The translations under genes and the position numbers were made by a program. A DNA stretch of 64,000 bases from CAZICM01 sp964537685 (GTDB lineage Bacteria > Myxococcota_A > Polyangia > Polyangiales > Polyangiaceae): NCBI GenBank assembly GCA_964537685.1, contig CAZICM010000006.1, forward strand, positions 1-64,000. The letters are read 5' to 3'. The notes below the pieces were generated by a model. That model was given only the letters and a program-made list of their open reading frames with translations. It was not told the DNA's origin and searched no databases. Shown here one piece after another: positions 17,012 to 26,236 of the stretch (positions are counted from its first letter, which is position 1; each line of letters starts with the position of its first letter).

Positions 17012-17881
17012 TTATTGGCACTTGGCCGATGTGCATGTGCCACTTGCGCATTGTGCGCTGTATTGGCATGAACTGCCGAGCGGGCCTTTTTGGCAAGTAC
17101 TTGTGTTTGGGTGGCAGAAATTGGTATAGCACGCCCCGGGGTTGTTATAGTCGCAGGGGTAGCCTACATCGAGGCGGCAATCACCGGTGGGGCTGCAATA
17201 GCTGCTTGCGCATTGCGTAAAATCTTGGCAGGGGTAGCTGATATCGTATCGGCACAGGCCGCTGCCATCACATGTCTGCGAACCATAGCAATTCCCATCA
17301 TCGCCAAGCTGGGGCACGGGATAACACGTTCCCTCGTGGCCTTCTACATTGCAGGAATAGCAGACCGAGCTGCAGGGTCCGTTGCAGCAAACGCCGTCCA
17401 CACACAAGCCTGATTGGCAGTCCGTGCTAATGGAGCAAGCTTCTCCCGGGCATTTTGGGCAGCCTTGGCCGCCGCAATCGATGCCCACCTCGTCGCCGTC
17501 TTTCGATCCATTGGTGCAGCTATGGCATTCACCTTGATAGCAATAGCCATCGGTGTCGCATTCCCGGCCATTGATTAGCGTTTCAAAGGTTTTGATACCA
17601 TTATTGCATACGATCAATTGACAAGGATTGGGTGTCCTTTGAATGGAATCGACGTAATCATGATATTGACATACGCCTTCCTCCGTGCATTCGACGTGTT
17701 GGCATTCTGTGGCAGGCTGGCAGTCTGCTACCGTCATACAAGGATCTTTGGCTGTACCTTTCCAAGTCCTCGGATCGAGGCCATTTTTGGCGAGGTTGCC
17801 CTCGCATCCCGGAGACATAAGCGTAAGAGAGCACAACCATATCCATGATGGAAAGCGGGAAAAGGAATCGGTGGTATTCAT
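17012..17881 (-). CDS. Cys-rich secreted protein, array member 1
   Basis: 289 residues from ATG 17881 (AGGAG upstream). It has a signal peptide ending LMSPGC, then about 30 more cysteines. Conserved blocks shared with the other array members: DGDEVGIDCGG..CPKCPGEAC, GLCVDGVCCNGPC, CYSCNVEGHEG, and the closing CQYSAQCASGTC. These are small disulfide-rich modules with no enzymatic motif. It follows the PEGA gene at 17895 by 13 bp and closes the array. Probably an extracellular or outer-membrane-attached protein; function unknown. Confidence 0.75.
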   Translation of the reverse strand: MNTTDSFSRFPSWIWLCSLTLMSPGCEGNLAKNGLDPRTWKGTAKDPCMTVADCQPATECQHVECTEEGVCQYHDYVDSIQRTPNPCQLIVCNNGIKTFETLINGRECDTDGYCYQGECHSCTNGSKDGDEVGIDCGGQGCPKCPGEACSISTDCQSGLCVDGVCCNGPCSSVCYSCNVEGHEGTCYPVPQLGDDGNCYGSQTCDGSGLCRYDISYPCQDFTQCASSYCSPTGDCRLDVGYPCDYNNPGACYTNFCHPNTSTCQKGPLGSSCQYSAQCASGTCTSAKCQ

Positions 17882-17894
17882 TAGCGAATAGCTC

Positions 17895-18917
17895 CTAAAA
17901 AGAAGTCTGGTGGACAATACCTACGTACTTGGGTGTGACGATAGAAAAGATTCTGGATGAGTCGGGAGACGGTTTCTTTTTGTTCCAAGGCAACCAGTGA
18001 TTAGGCAAGATATATGGAGCAATGGCGGCGAAGGCAAACACACCCGCGCCCACATAATGTCCTATGGCGATGGCCTCATAAACATCCCAGCGAAAGCCTC
18101 TCTGGATGGTGAGATCGCATCGATCTTTATAAGCTTTTTGCTTGCACACATCGTCAGTAAGGGGGACGGCTGGTCGGGAATCGTTCTCAAATTCTTGCGT
18201 ATCGGGGATGATAGTGGAGCCTTGCCAGTTGGCGGCGAAGGTGAAGCCAACGGCCACTCCAAGTGACAATGCGCTTGCTCCGATAAAGGTTGGGTTCCAC
18301 CAAGCTGGAATGGCGTTGTCCGATGGGGATTCGGCCGGGAGAGCGCTTAGCAAGAGATTTACCTTGCTATGGTCACCTGCTTTGGAATCGATCTCGGCGC
18401 GGGCTTCGGAAAAACCGTTTTTACGCGCATGGAACAGATGTTTTCCCGGAGTGGCAAATGTCAGAGCTTTAATGGGAGAGATACCGATAGGATTTCCATC
18501 CATAAACACTTCGGCATTGGGTTCATTGACGGAGATATCGAGGGTGAGAGAGTTATCGGTGGCCTGTTTAAAGTAGTCGACAACCATCTGCCAGATATCA
18601 GGGCCCACGCTGCTTTTATCGGCATGGGTTAAGAAGAATTCAAAATACTTAGCGGCCTCTGGAAAGTGTTGAAGAGCGAGTTCGGCCATACCGAGGTCGG
18701 CGGCGCATTTCCAGGTGGGATTGCGTTTAAAGGACTGGTTGAGGAGCCGTTGGGCCTTTTCGTAGTCTTGGGCCTTGAGGGCGGTTCTGCCTTGGCGATG
18801 GAGGTCGTCGGGGTCGCTTTGAGTTTTAGGAGGTGGGGGAGTTGTTTTGCTTTGGGCAAGCGCAGGGGTGGAGGAGAGGAGAGCAAAAGCGGTGAGGAGG
18901 GTGGTGAGGTGGTTCAT
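17895..18917 (-). CDS. TPR-PEGA membrane protein, array member 2
   Basis: 340 residues from ATG 18917. A signal peptide (MNHLTTLLTAFALLSSTPALAQ) is followed by a TPR-like region (LHRQGRTALKAQDYEKAQRLL), a PEGA domain (VNEPNAEVFMDGNPIGISPI) and two hydrophobic segments (WWNPTFIGASALSLGVAVGF; HYVGAGVFAFAAIAPYIL). It ends in Phe. PEGA domains are small beta domains found outside the cytoplasm and thought to bind other surface components. It is paired with the Cys-rich gene at 17012 and follows 18926 by 8 bp. Confidence 0.75.
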   Translation of the reverse strand: MNHLTTLLTAFALLSSTPALAQSKTTPPPPKTQSDPDDLHRQGRTALKAQDYEKAQRLLNQSFKRNPTWKCAADLGMAELALQHFPEAAKYFEFFLTHADKSSVGPDIWQMVVDYFKQATDNSLTLDISVNEPNAEVFMDGNPIGISPIKALTFATPGKHLFHARKNGFSEARAEIDSKAGDHSKVNLLLSALPAESPSDNAIPAWWNPTFIGASALSLGVAVGFTFAANWQGSTIIPDTQEFENDSRPAVPLTDDVCKQKAYKDRCDLTIQRGFRWDVYEAIAIGHYVGAGVFAFAAIAPYILPNHWLPWNKKKPSPDSSRIFSIVTPKYVGIVHQTSF

Positions 18918-18925
18918 GGTTCGCG

Positions 18926-19894
18926 CTATTGGCATGTGTTTGTATAGCATTTCTGAGATGCGCATTGGTTATCGTTAATACAGGGAGACCCATTTGGCGC
19001 AAGGTCGCAGGTGAGTGTTATAAGATCACAGTACCAAGTGAAGCACTGTTGTTTGTCTTGCACGGTGCAAGAGTCCCCGACTGGAAGAGCGCAAAAGTCG
19101 GGCCCTACCCCCGAATAACAAAATCCCTCTACACAATCCTTAGCATCAAGGCAGTCTTGCCCCAACCCCTGCTTGCATTCCCCCATCGCATTGCACAGTT
19201 GCCCTGGATCGCATTTATCATCGGGCTGCCCAAAGGGTATGGCCTCACAATGCCCCTTGGCAGAGCAGGCTTTACAGGTCCCGTCGCATTTATCATCACA
19301 ACACACTCCATCTGTACAATGCCCCGTCACACAAGAGGTTGAGTTTGTACATGCTTCCCCCGGACACTTCTTGCAATGCTCTCCTCCGCAATCCACGCCG
19401 GTCTCGTCGCCGTTATTCAGAGCATCGTTGCAAGTTGCGCATTGATAGGCATGGCAATAGGCGTCTCCTGTGCAATCCCCATCCTCAAAACACTCGCCGA
19501 TGATGCATGTGCCTTCCATACAGAAGGATTTCTGTCCCATTCCCGCATCACTGACAGAGCACAGAGAGCCGTTGGGCAAGGGCTGCTCTACGAGTTGACT
19601 GTCGTAGCATTGAGCTTGGATACAAGGATTGGCCGACGCTGGCACCATCGGCACTTCTGTCAGTGTGAACTCACACAATCCCTTGGCATTACATTTCCCT
19701 GTCCGGCATGGTCCAGCCAAGATCGCACATGGGCTGTCATCCCCGACGCCCTGGCATTCTGCCGGCTCCCGGCCCTTTAAGGTCCATGGATCAAAATCAT
19801 TAGCGTAGACACAAGAACTCCCCCATAGCCCTGCATTGACCATCAGGAGTACCACCACCGGACTCCAGCGCGGTTTGGAATTGGGCAGCAACAT
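18926..19894 (-). CDS. Cys-rich secreted protein, array member 3
   Basis: 322 residues from ATG 19894, preceded by AGGGGAAAGAG. The signal segment ends WGSSC, a non-canonical lipobox. Modules: WTLKGREPAECQGVGDDSPC, LAGPCRTGKCNAKGLCEF, NGDETGVDCGGEHCKKC, CTDGVCCDDKC and a final INDNQCASQKC. It is the closest relative of the member at 21002, with matching phrases such as VPMVPASANPCIQAQC and CHAYQCATCND, so these two look like a recent duplication. Confidence 0.75.
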   Translation of the reverse strand: MLLPNSKPRWSPVVVLLMVNAGLWGSSCVYANDFDPWTLKGREPAECQGVGDDSPCAILAGPCRTGKCNAKGLCEFTLTEVPMVPASANPCIQAQCYDSQLVEQPLPNGSLCSVSDAGMGQKSFCMEGTCIIGECFEDGDCTGDAYCHAYQCATCNDALNNGDETGVDCGGEHCKKCPGEACTNSTSCVTGHCTDGVCCDDKCDGTCKACSAKGHCEAIPFGQPDDKCDPGQLCNAMGECKQGLGQDCLDAKDCVEGFCYSGVGPDFCALPVGDSCTVQDKQQCFTWYCDLITLTCDLAPNGSPCINDNQCASQKCYTNTCQ

Positions 19895-19908
19895 CTCTTT
19901 CCCCTGTC

Positions 19909-20994
19909 TTAAAACGTTCCGCTCCATTGAATTCCCTGATGTGAGGTTGTGAGGATAGGAGAAAGGGCTGTGTCTTTCCCCCTATCCATGCTTGGGAATT
20001 TTCCACCAAAATAGTGCATGATGGACCATGAGAAGGTGCCGGCCGCGGCCAAGCCTCCTACAGTAAATCCCACCATGGAGATGATATTGTCCCGTTTCAT
20101 CGCTGCATTCGCTTGGGTGTAGTTCTCGCAATACGGTTTGATGTTTGGGTCTTCACATGGAACTGGGTTTGCTGCTGTCTCACGTCGATTTAAGATTTCG
20201 AATTGTAGGGATCTGGCGTCACGGTGGTTTTGGTAGTTGCTTACGCCAAATCCAGCCCCCAATCCCAAGCCAACAAGTGCCAAACCCCCGCCTATACTCC
20301 AGGGAATCCAGGTCGGTATTTCAGTGGTGGAAGGTGAGGGTGCCGAAGATGGGTTTGGTTGTGGTTTTGGAGAGGGAATATTCACCCGTTTTAAGTTCAG
20401 CTTCAAGTTTGGGCTCGATCCAGCAATGGCATCGATTTCAGATTTCGCCGCGGGAAAGCCTGTCTTCTTAGCGCTGATGGTGTGTTTGCCTGGTTTGGCA
20501 TAGACCACAGAGATAAAAGGCGAAAATCCAACGGACTTGCCATCGAGCCACACCTCAGCCCCAGGTTCATCGACAGTGACGGTAATGGCGGCGATATGGG
20601 ACTTGGCCAAATCAAAATACTCGCTGAATTTGGCCCAAATCGCATCTGGAACGGCATCGCGATCGGCATGATTGAGGAAAAAGTCCAGATGTTCGGCGGC
20701 CTCGCGAAAGCGTTCGAGGGCGATTTCCACGAGGGCGAGGTCGGCGGCGCGTTTCCAGTTGGGGCTGAGGGCGTATGCTTGTTCGAGGAGCTCGCGCGCT
20801 TTTTCAAGCTTGCCGTCTTTGTGGGCGGCTTTGCCCGCTTGGTGAGCTGCTAATGCTTTTTGTTCGGTTTCCGGGGAGCTTGTATCGAAGAGAACAAAGG
20901 GAGGCGGCGTGCTCCCGGAAGGCGCTGGTTGGGCGAGCGCGGGGATGGGGGAGAAAAGTAGAATGGAAAGGAGGGTTTTTGTGAGGTGGTTCAT
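19909..20994 (-). CDS. TPR-PEGA membrane protein, array member 4
   Basis: 361 residues. Signal peptide to PALAQ; TPR region with LEKARELLEQAYALSPNWKR; PEGA domain VDEPGAEVWLDGKSVGFSPF followed by KPGKHTISAKKTGF; hydrophobic segments IPWSIGGGLALVGLGLGAG and ISMVGFTVGGLAAAGTF. It ends GIQWSGTF. It is closely similar to the member at 17895 throughout (same signal start MNHLT, same TPR wording). It follows the Cys-rich gene at 21002 by 7 bp. Confidence 0.8.
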   Translation of the reverse strand: MNHLTKTLLSILLFSPIPALAQPAPSGSTPPPFVLFDTSSPETEQKALAAHQAGKAAHKDGKLEKARELLEQAYALSPNWKRAADLALVEIALERFREAAEHLDFFLNHADRDAVPDAIWAKFSEYFDLAKSHIAAITVTVDEPGAEVWLDGKSVGFSPFISVVYAKPGKHTISAKKTGFPAAKSEIDAIAGSSPNLKLNLKRVNIPSPKPQPNPSSAPSPSTTEIPTWIPWSIGGGLALVGLGLGAGFGVSNYQNHRDARSLQFEILNRRETAANPVPCEDPNIKPYCENYTQANAAMKRDNIISMVGFTVGGLAAAGTFSWSIMHYFGGKFPSMDRGKDTALSPILTTSHQGIQWSGTF

Positions 20995-21001
20995 GGGAGG
21001 G

Positions 21002-21991
21002 TTAGTTGCACTTCTTGTTGCCGCTGACGTTGCACGAATTGCTGGCGCATTGGTCGTTGACGATACACGGCGAGCCGTTCGGGGCTTTTTTGCAGGTATT
21101 CATATCGCCGCAAAAGCCGCTAAAGCAGTCTTGTTCGTTGGCCTTGGAGCAAGGGGCGTTTTCGTTGAGTTTGCAGATTGGCCCGCCTGGATCGAGAAGG
21201 CAATAGCCGCTCACACACCCTGAGGCGTCTGAACATTTTTCATTCAATGCAGATTTGCAAAAACCATTCCCATCACACTGCTTTGTGCCCGAGCATGCCG
21301 TGTTGTTGGGGTACAGGTCATCTTGATATTGCGGGGTATTCACGCATTCCCCAACATGCTCCTCCACGTTACAGGCCCGGCATGTCTCATCGCATAGTTC
21401 GTCACAGCAAACGCCATCGACACAGTTGCCGGTCTTGCAAGTGGCTGCATCGGTACAAGGGTCTCCCTGACACTTTCCGCAATGCTCCCCGCAATCCACG
21501 TCGGTCTCGTCCCCGTTCTTCAGACCATCATTGCAAGTGGCGCAATGGTAGGCATGGCAATAGGCTTGTTCACCCTTACAGTCCCCAGCCGAAAAACACT
21601 CAGCGTTGCATTGCCCTGACAAACAGAAGGTTTGCTTTTTTGTTGTTTCATCTCCAAGTGTGCAGGGAGCGCCATCAGACAAGGGCTTCTCTGTCAGTTG
21701 ACCACCAACGCATTGAGCTTGAATACAAGGGTTGGCCGACGCTGGTACCATAGGCATTTCCACGGCCGTGAACTCACACAATCCCGCGGCGTTGCACTTT
21801 CCTATCCCACATGGTCCAGCCAAGCTCGCACATGGGGTATTATCCCCGATGCCTTTGCATTCTGTGGGGACTTTTCCTTTCAATATCCACGGGTTATCCC
21901 CCTCCACTTCCACACACGAAAATCCCCATGCACTCGCTCCTGCAAACAAGCTTAGGGTGATCCATGCCCAATGTCGTTCAGTGTTCTTCAT
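21002..21991 (-). CDS. Cys-rich secreted protein, array member 5
   Basis: 329 residues from ATG 21991; GGAG six bases upstream decides this start over longer frames. The signal ends AWGFSC. It contains NPWILKGKVPTECKGIGDN, VPASANPCIQAQC, NGDETDVDCGEHCGKC, CVDGVCCDELCDETC and a final IVNDQCASNSC. It is highly similar to member 3 (18926). The cysteines should be disulfide-bonded after export. No catalytic motif seen. Confidence 0.75.
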   Translation of the reverse strand: MKNTERHWAWITLSLFAGASAWGFSCVEVEGDNPWILKGKVPTECKGIGDNTPCASLAGPCGIGKCNAAGLCEFTAVEMPMVPASANPCIQAQCVGGQLTEKPLSDGAPCTLGDETTKKQTFCLSGQCNAECFSAGDCKGEQAYCHAYHCATCNDGLKNGDETDVDCGEHCGKCQGDPCTDAATCKTGNCVDGVCCDELCDETCRACNVEEHVGECVNTPQYQDDLYPNNTACSGTKQCDGNGFCKSALNEKCSDASGCVSGYCLLDPGGPICKLNENAPCSKANEQDCFSGFCGDMNTCKKAPNGSPCIVNDQCASNSCNVSGNKKCN

Positions 21992-22007
21992 TTTATACTC
22001 CATTTCT

Positions 22008-23135
22008 TTAGAATGTGCCTTCAATCTTAAATCCGTGCTGTGTGGGACCAACGATGGGGCGCACCTCCACATGTCCCATCTTCTTATTCTGGCGAGGTCG
22101 CTTAATCAACGAATACGTTGCCAACCCCGCCGTCGCACCGAGAAAGGCCCCTCCCGCGATAAAGGATATAGCTGAAAAGAGATTCTTCTGCTCAACTTGG
22201 TCTTGGAGCCCGTTCCATCTAGTGCAATCCTTGAGGATGGCTTCGCCTCCTTTTTCACAATAACCTTCCATGGTTGTCGGGCCGTTCTTGCCGTCAAAGT
22301 TAGTCCATGTGGTCTTAATAGAAGTTGCCAGGCTCTTGGCTTCATTGGCATCCCGTTGGGCCATCAGCGTGAATGTTGTACCAATGCCTATCCCTACCGC
22401 GCCCAGAGCCCCTCCTACTACCATCGACCACCATGGAGGTTCCCACTTTGCGGGTGAACTCCCCCCACTTTCCACAGCACCCGTCCTCTTCTCTCCCCCC
22501 AACCTCACCTCCCTCGCCATGCCCCCCTTCGCAAATTCAATCTCCTCCTTCACCACCTTCCCACTCCCCCATCTCCCCTCAAACAGCCGCCGCCCAGGCT
22601 CCACATACACCGCCCTCTTCTTCGGCGATTTCCCTACAAATACCCCATCCACATATAAATCTACCCCAGAATCTCCCACCTTCAGTTGCACCGTCACAAC
22701 CTTGGCCTTCGCTTGGTCCAGTTTGCCTTGCAGAATCTGCAATGCACTCACGTCGTTCTTGGTCTTGCTCGCTTCCTCCAGCGCCCAATCCAAATGCTCC
22801 GCCGCATCCCGCCCTCGCCCAAGCTTCAGCTCCACTTCCCCAAGGTTCGCAACCACCATCCAGTGGGGCATGAGCTCTTGCGCTTGTTTGAATAAATCCA
22901 GCGCTTTCGCCCAGTCTTCCTGTTTCTTGGCGTCCATCCCTTGCCGAAATAATTGTTCGCCTTTCTCCAAATTGGTCGGCGGTGTAAAGGGTGGGGCTTG
23001 AGCCGCGCTCGATGATGATGTGGCGGCGGAGGCGCTCGATGCGGGGGCCGCGCTTTGAGCCATAATGGGATTTGGCCCTGCCGATATCAGCACGGTTCCC
23101 GTCAATAATCCCACAACCAAATATCTCGTTTTCAT
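22008..23135 (-). CDS. TPR-PEGA membrane protein, array member 6
   Basis: 375 residues; AAGG seven bases before ATG 23135. Signal peptide (VVGLLTGTVLISAGPNPIMA), Ala/Ser-rich linker, TPR region (KGEQLFRQGMDAKKQEDWAK), PEGA-like segment (VGDSGVDLYVDGVFVGKSPK, EPGRRLFEG), then two hydrophobic segments (SMVVGGALGAVGIGIGTTF; AISFIAGGAFLGATAGLATY). It ends GFKIEGTF. Downstream neighbour at 16 bp is the Cys-rich member 5. Confidence 0.8.
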   Translation of the reverse strand: MKTRYLVVGLLTGTVLISAGPNPIMAQSAAPASSASAATSSSSAAQAPPFTPPTNLEKGEQLFRQGMDAKKQEDWAKALDLFKQAQELMPHWMVVANLGEVELKLGRGRDAAEHLDWALEEASKTKNDVSALQILQGKLDQAKAKVVTVQLKVGDSGVDLYVDGVFVGKSPKKRAVYVEPGRRLFEGRWGSGKVVKEEIEFAKGGMAREVRLGGEKRTGAVESGGSSPAKWEPPWWSMVVGGALGAVGIGIGTTFTLMAQRDANEAKSLATSIKTTWTNFDGKNGPTTMEGYCEKGGEAILKDCTRWNGLQDQVEQKNLFSAISFIAGGAFLGATAGLATYSLIKRPRQNKKMGHVEVRPIVGPTQHGFKIEGTF

Positions 23136-23149
23136 GTGATAGCCTTTTG

Positions 23150-23749
23150 TTAAAAGTTGTATTGAAGTTGAATGCCTTGCTCTTTGGTGTTGAGCATAGG
23201 CGTAAACTGAAGCGCTTCTGTCTTGCGGACGCGGTGATATTGGGGTTTTGTAAGATCTTTAAGCCACGGGTAGAGGGCTATGGTTGCCGTGAGAACAAAA
23301 AATCCACCGGATACCGCGTAAAAACCAATCGCGCGCTCGCGATCGGCTTGCCATTCGCTTCTTCGCTGCTCCTGCCGCGCGCATAGCTTGTCAAGGATGG
23401 GCTGTGCGCAGATCTGTTGCTTGTCGGTGTAGTTGGAGCGGTGGGCATCGATAAGCCGGTATAGGCTTCTGGTATCCGCGGCTTCGTCGTTGGCGTACAC
23501 ATTAAAAACAATCCCTGCCGCAAGCAATCCCAAGGTCGTGGTGCCCAGTACGCCAAAGGTAAAGAGTGGATCAACAGGGGGTTTGGTGCGCGTAGGCTTA
23601 AAGGAATAGTCTTCAGGCGGAGGCTGTGGAGGTTTTTCCCGGGGTGCCTCGGGGGCTGTGGGAAGGGCGGGGGCAGGCGCTTGGGCATACCCAGGAACAG
23701 AAAGCGTTCCCGCCATGGCTATACACAGGATAAGAGGAAGCGTTCTCAT
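23150..23749 (-). CDS. Short paralogue lacking the TPR and PEGA domains, array member 7
   Basis: 199 residues from ATG 23749, which overlaps the stop of the preceding Cys-rich gene by 4 bp. It keeps the signal peptide (LILCIAMAGTLSVPGYAQA), a Pro-rich linker, the two hydrophobic segments (FTFGVLGTTTLGLLAAGIVF; FYAVSGGFFVLTATIALY) and the Phe-ending tail (GIQLQYNF). The TPR and PEGA domains are missing. The frame is intact, so it may be a functional shortened form, not a decaying gene. Confidence 0.7.
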   Translation of the reverse strand: MRTLPLILCIAMAGTLSVPGYAQAPAPALPTAPEAPREKPPQPPPEDYSFKPTRTKPPVDPLFTFGVLGTTTLGLLAAGIVFNVYANDEAADTRSLYRLIDAHRSNYTDKQQICAQPILDKLCARQEQRRSEWQADRERAIGFYAVSGGFFVLTATIALYPWLKDLTKPQYHRVRKTEALQFTPMLNTKEQGIQLQYNF

Positions 23750-24903
23750 GGTGCTGTACAAAAGCCGCCATTGCAGTTGTTGGATGCACACTGATCGTTA
23801 TAGGCACATGGATGTGCAACGGGGGCTTTGGCGCATATCTGATTTGGATTGCAGTATGCCGTGGCGCATTCCCAGGGAAAATTGGGATCGCATTGGGCGA
23901 AATCAGCTATTTTACACGTTGGGGAGACCTGCCCATAACAAATGCGGTTGGGGCCGCATTGATCATGAAATAGGCAAGGTTCGCCAATACCGAGGAACGC
24001 GCACATCCCTCCGGCATCGCAATAGTCCGTATAGCAACTCCAGGCGCCGCCTTCACATGGATCGCCGGTATCAATCTGGCAGCTTCCCGTTACACCATAG
24101 CAGTATCCCGACAGGCATTCATTGGGGTCCGCGCAGGTCTGGTCCACCGTGGCTTTGCAATCCCCTTTGCCGTCGCATAGATAGGGAAATGTGCATTTGG
24201 GTTCGGGATCGGGATTGTGATCGGGCTCTTTGAGCGGTACAGCCGTGCATGTTCCTACGCTGCCGGGCAGGTTGCACGAATAGCATATATCCGAGCAGTC
24301 GACGTTGCAGCATAGCCCTTGTATACAATGTCCATGCAGGCAGTCGCTATTTTGGTTGCAACTTAGCGCATCATCACATGCAGCACAGCGAAAGCCACCG
24401 CAGTCGATATCGGTTTCATCCCCGTTTTTGATTCCGTCCGAGCAGCTTACGCAAACGCTTTGATAGCAATGTCCAGTGCCAAAGGGGATCGTCGGGCTCC
24501 CGCATTCATAGCCGTCCGGCGCTACGGTTTCTTTGGGGTCGCCGTCTTGGCATGTCATCCGGCGGCATGAGTTGGGGGAGGAGCCAATCGCTGTCGGGTC
24601 AAATTCATGCTCGCACCGGGCCGTGATTGGATCGCAGCTATCCTGTGTGCATATATTCTGGTCATCGCACGAGGGTGCCTCTGTCAATATCAAATATTCG
24701 CAAAGCCCAGCGGCATTGCATGTGTCTTCGGTGCAATCGTTTTTATCATCGCAGTCAATATTCCCGTTGCATTCGGCGGGGATGAGTCCCACCATCTTCT
24801 GCACGCTCCATATCGATGGATCTTCACAGGATACCGTGCTCACGCCTATGGCCATCCCTGCCACCATGGCCATTCCTATCCATTGAATACGCCGTGTTTT
24901 CAT
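23746..24903 (-). CDS. Cys-rich secreted protein, array member 8
   Basis: 385 residues, the longest Cys-rich member; GGAGGA seven bases before ATG is a strong ribosome binding site. The signal ends STVSC. Early modules (DCDDKNDCTEDTCNAAGLC, CDDQNICTQDSCDP) are calcium-site-like repeats often seen in myxobacterial surface proteins. The shared core follows: NGDETDIDCGGFRC, CIQGLCCNVDC, CYSCNLPGSVGTC. It ends YNDQCASNNCNGGFC. It pairs with the PEGA gene upstream (24927) and overlaps the short gene downstream. Confidence 0.75.
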   Translation of the reverse strand: MKTRRIQWIGMAMVAGMAIGVSTVSCEDPSIWSVQKMVGLIPAECNGNIDCDDKNDCTEDTCNAAGLCEYLILTEAPSCDDQNICTQDSCDPITARCEHEFDPTAIGSSPNSCRRMTCQDGDPKETVAPDGYECGSPTIPFGTGHCYQSVCVSCSDGIKNGDETDIDCGGFRCAACDDALSCNQNSDCLHGHCIQGLCCNVDCSDICYSCNLPGSVGTCTAVPLKEPDHNPDPEPKCTFPYLCDGKGDCKATVDQTCADPNECLSGYCYGVTGSCQIDTGDPCEGGAWSCYTDYCDAGGMCAFLGIGEPCLFHDQCGPNRICYGQVSPTCKIADFAQCDPNFPWECATAYCNPNQICAKAPVAHPCAYNDQCASNNCNGGFCTAP

Positions 24904-24926
24904 CGACTTGTCCTCCGCTTTTCCTT

Positions 24927-26027
24927 TTAAAATTTACCTTGAATCCCTATGGTTTGACGCGCTATCACCGGCTCGATATAAACGGTGCCCGTGCGGGTTT
25001 TTGGTTTCTTGGAGGCGGGCATTGCGGCAATGATAATCGTGCCTATTGCAAATGCCCCCGCGAGGCTAAAGGAGACGTAGGTGCCTATCCAATTGTCTCT
25101 CGCGGTTTCAATCATTTGGTCCTGCTGTGCGCAGTCGCTGAGGGCGGCTGGCTGGTCGCATACCCGCTGTTTGACCGTGTAAAGCTCTTTTGCATAGAGA
25201 TTTTCCATCCATTGATGGTGGAGTCTGGCTTCGTCGTTGGTGTCATCGTATTTCAGCGCAAATCCCACCCCAAAACCAAGCGCCGCCGTCATCAGCCCCA
25301 GTCCCGTGTATACGCCATACACCTTCCATGCAGGCATCGCCTCCCTCACCACTTCAAATGTGTCTTCCACGGGGGCTTGCTTCCCAAATCGATCCAGCCT
25401 GACCACCGCTCCCTTGCCCCGCTCAATGTCAATATCTTTGAATGCGCTTTCCCCCGATGCTCGGCGGGCTTCTACGCGGTGCCTTCCAGGCTGTACACAA
25501 ATGGGTCCAACAATAGGTCCCATGCCTAGGTCTTCACCATCCAAGAATAGGCGGGCGTCCCGGACGGGGGTGCTCAGTTTGAGGGTCTCGGTCCTTTGCT
25601 TGGCACTGGTGGCTAGGTCGAGGCGCCTTCTAAGCTCGATGGCATCAGGCCGTCCATGTTGAGCGGCCCATTCTAAATGCTCTGCGGCATATGAGCATTG
25701 ACCGGAACGGAGTTCAGCATCGCCCAGTTCGGCGGCGGTTGTGTCGTTGGGCCAGCGTTTGAACGCTTCGGCGAAGTGTTTGGCGGCTGTTGACCAATCG
25801 CCTTGATTTTTGGCGGCCGACGCTTGATTGAGGTGCGCGGTGGCTTCGGCATGGGCGCGTTCGTCAGCGTTGGGTGGCGCTTTTTCTTCGGCGAAGGCAG
25901 GGTTTTCTGTGGTGTGCGCGAGCGCCGCGGCGATCGGTAGGATTAGGCGAATCGGCAAGGCTTGGGTTGCTCTTGAGGGCCGGGTTGCTCGGGGTTTTTG
26001 TGTGCTGTTGCTCATGCTGTTGTCCAT
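24927..26027 (-). CDS. TPR-PEGA membrane protein, array member 9
   Basis: 366 residues from ATG 26027; a longer frame to 26093 would start inside a hairpin and is rejected. A basic N-region and hydrophobic stretch (IRLILPIAAALAHTTENPAFAEE) act as signal. TPR region (NQGDWSTAAKHFAEAFKRWP; CSYAAEHLEWAAQHG), PEGA-like domain (RDARLFLDGEDLGMGPIVGP; VQPGRHRVEARR), two hydrophobic segments (VYTGLGLMTAALGFGVGFAL; FSLAGAFAIGTIIIAAM). It ends TIGIQGKF. Confidence 0.78.
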   Translation of the reverse strand: MDNSMSNSTQKPRATRPSRATQALPIRLILPIAAALAHTTENPAFAEEKAPPNADERAHAEATAHLNQASAAKNQGDWSTAAKHFAEAFKRWPNDTTAAELGDAELRSGQCSYAAEHLEWAAQHGRPDAIELRRRLDLATSAKQRTETLKLSTPVRDARLFLDGEDLGMGPIVGPICVQPGRHRVEARRASGESAFKDIDIERGKGAVVRLDRFGKQAPVEDTFEVVREAMPAWKVYGVYTGLGLMTAALGFGVGFALKYDDTNDEARLHHQWMENLYAKELYTVKQRVCDQPAALSDCAQQDQMIETARDNWIGTYVSFSLAGAFAIGTIIIAAMPASKKPKTRTGTVYIEPVIARQTIGIQGKF

Positions 26028-26074
26028 CTTCAGCGCGGTGTCGCTTCGCTTGAAGATGGGATGAGCATAAATCG

Positions 26075-26113
26075 AAAAAGCGCTTAAGAACAAAATGTTT
26101 TGTAAGCGTTTTT
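26075..26113. terminator. Imperfect hairpin between array members, possible terminator
   Basis: AAAAAGCGCTTA and TAAGCGTTTTT form an inverted repeat with one bulged base. Inside, ACAAAA and TTTTGT pair across TG. Read on the minus strand the stem is followed by a T run, as in a factor-independent terminator, though the stem is AT-rich. It lies in the only long gap (about 210 bp) within the array, so it may separate two transcription units. Confidence 0.45.
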
Positions 26114-26236
26114 AGGGCGTATATAAAAATTGATTTCAGGGATTGCAGGTGTTTTGCTGGTGGGAAAAAGATGGAGATATAGCGAGGCGTTCGAGGGAAC
26201 GCTTTTAGGAGGGGATGAAATGGGGAGGGGGAGGGA

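Noticed and set aside
16908..17132. N-terminal extension of the metallophosphoesterase
   Set aside because: It would overlap the neighbouring Cys-rich gene, has odd composition, and a good ribosome binding site precedes the internal ATG at 16907.
22270..23001. Long open frame (243 codons) on the plus strand opposite the PEGA gene at 22008
   Set aside because: Ser/Pro/Thr-rich composition of an antisense shadow, no start signal, and the minus-strand frame has a clear signal peptide, TPR and PEGA domains.
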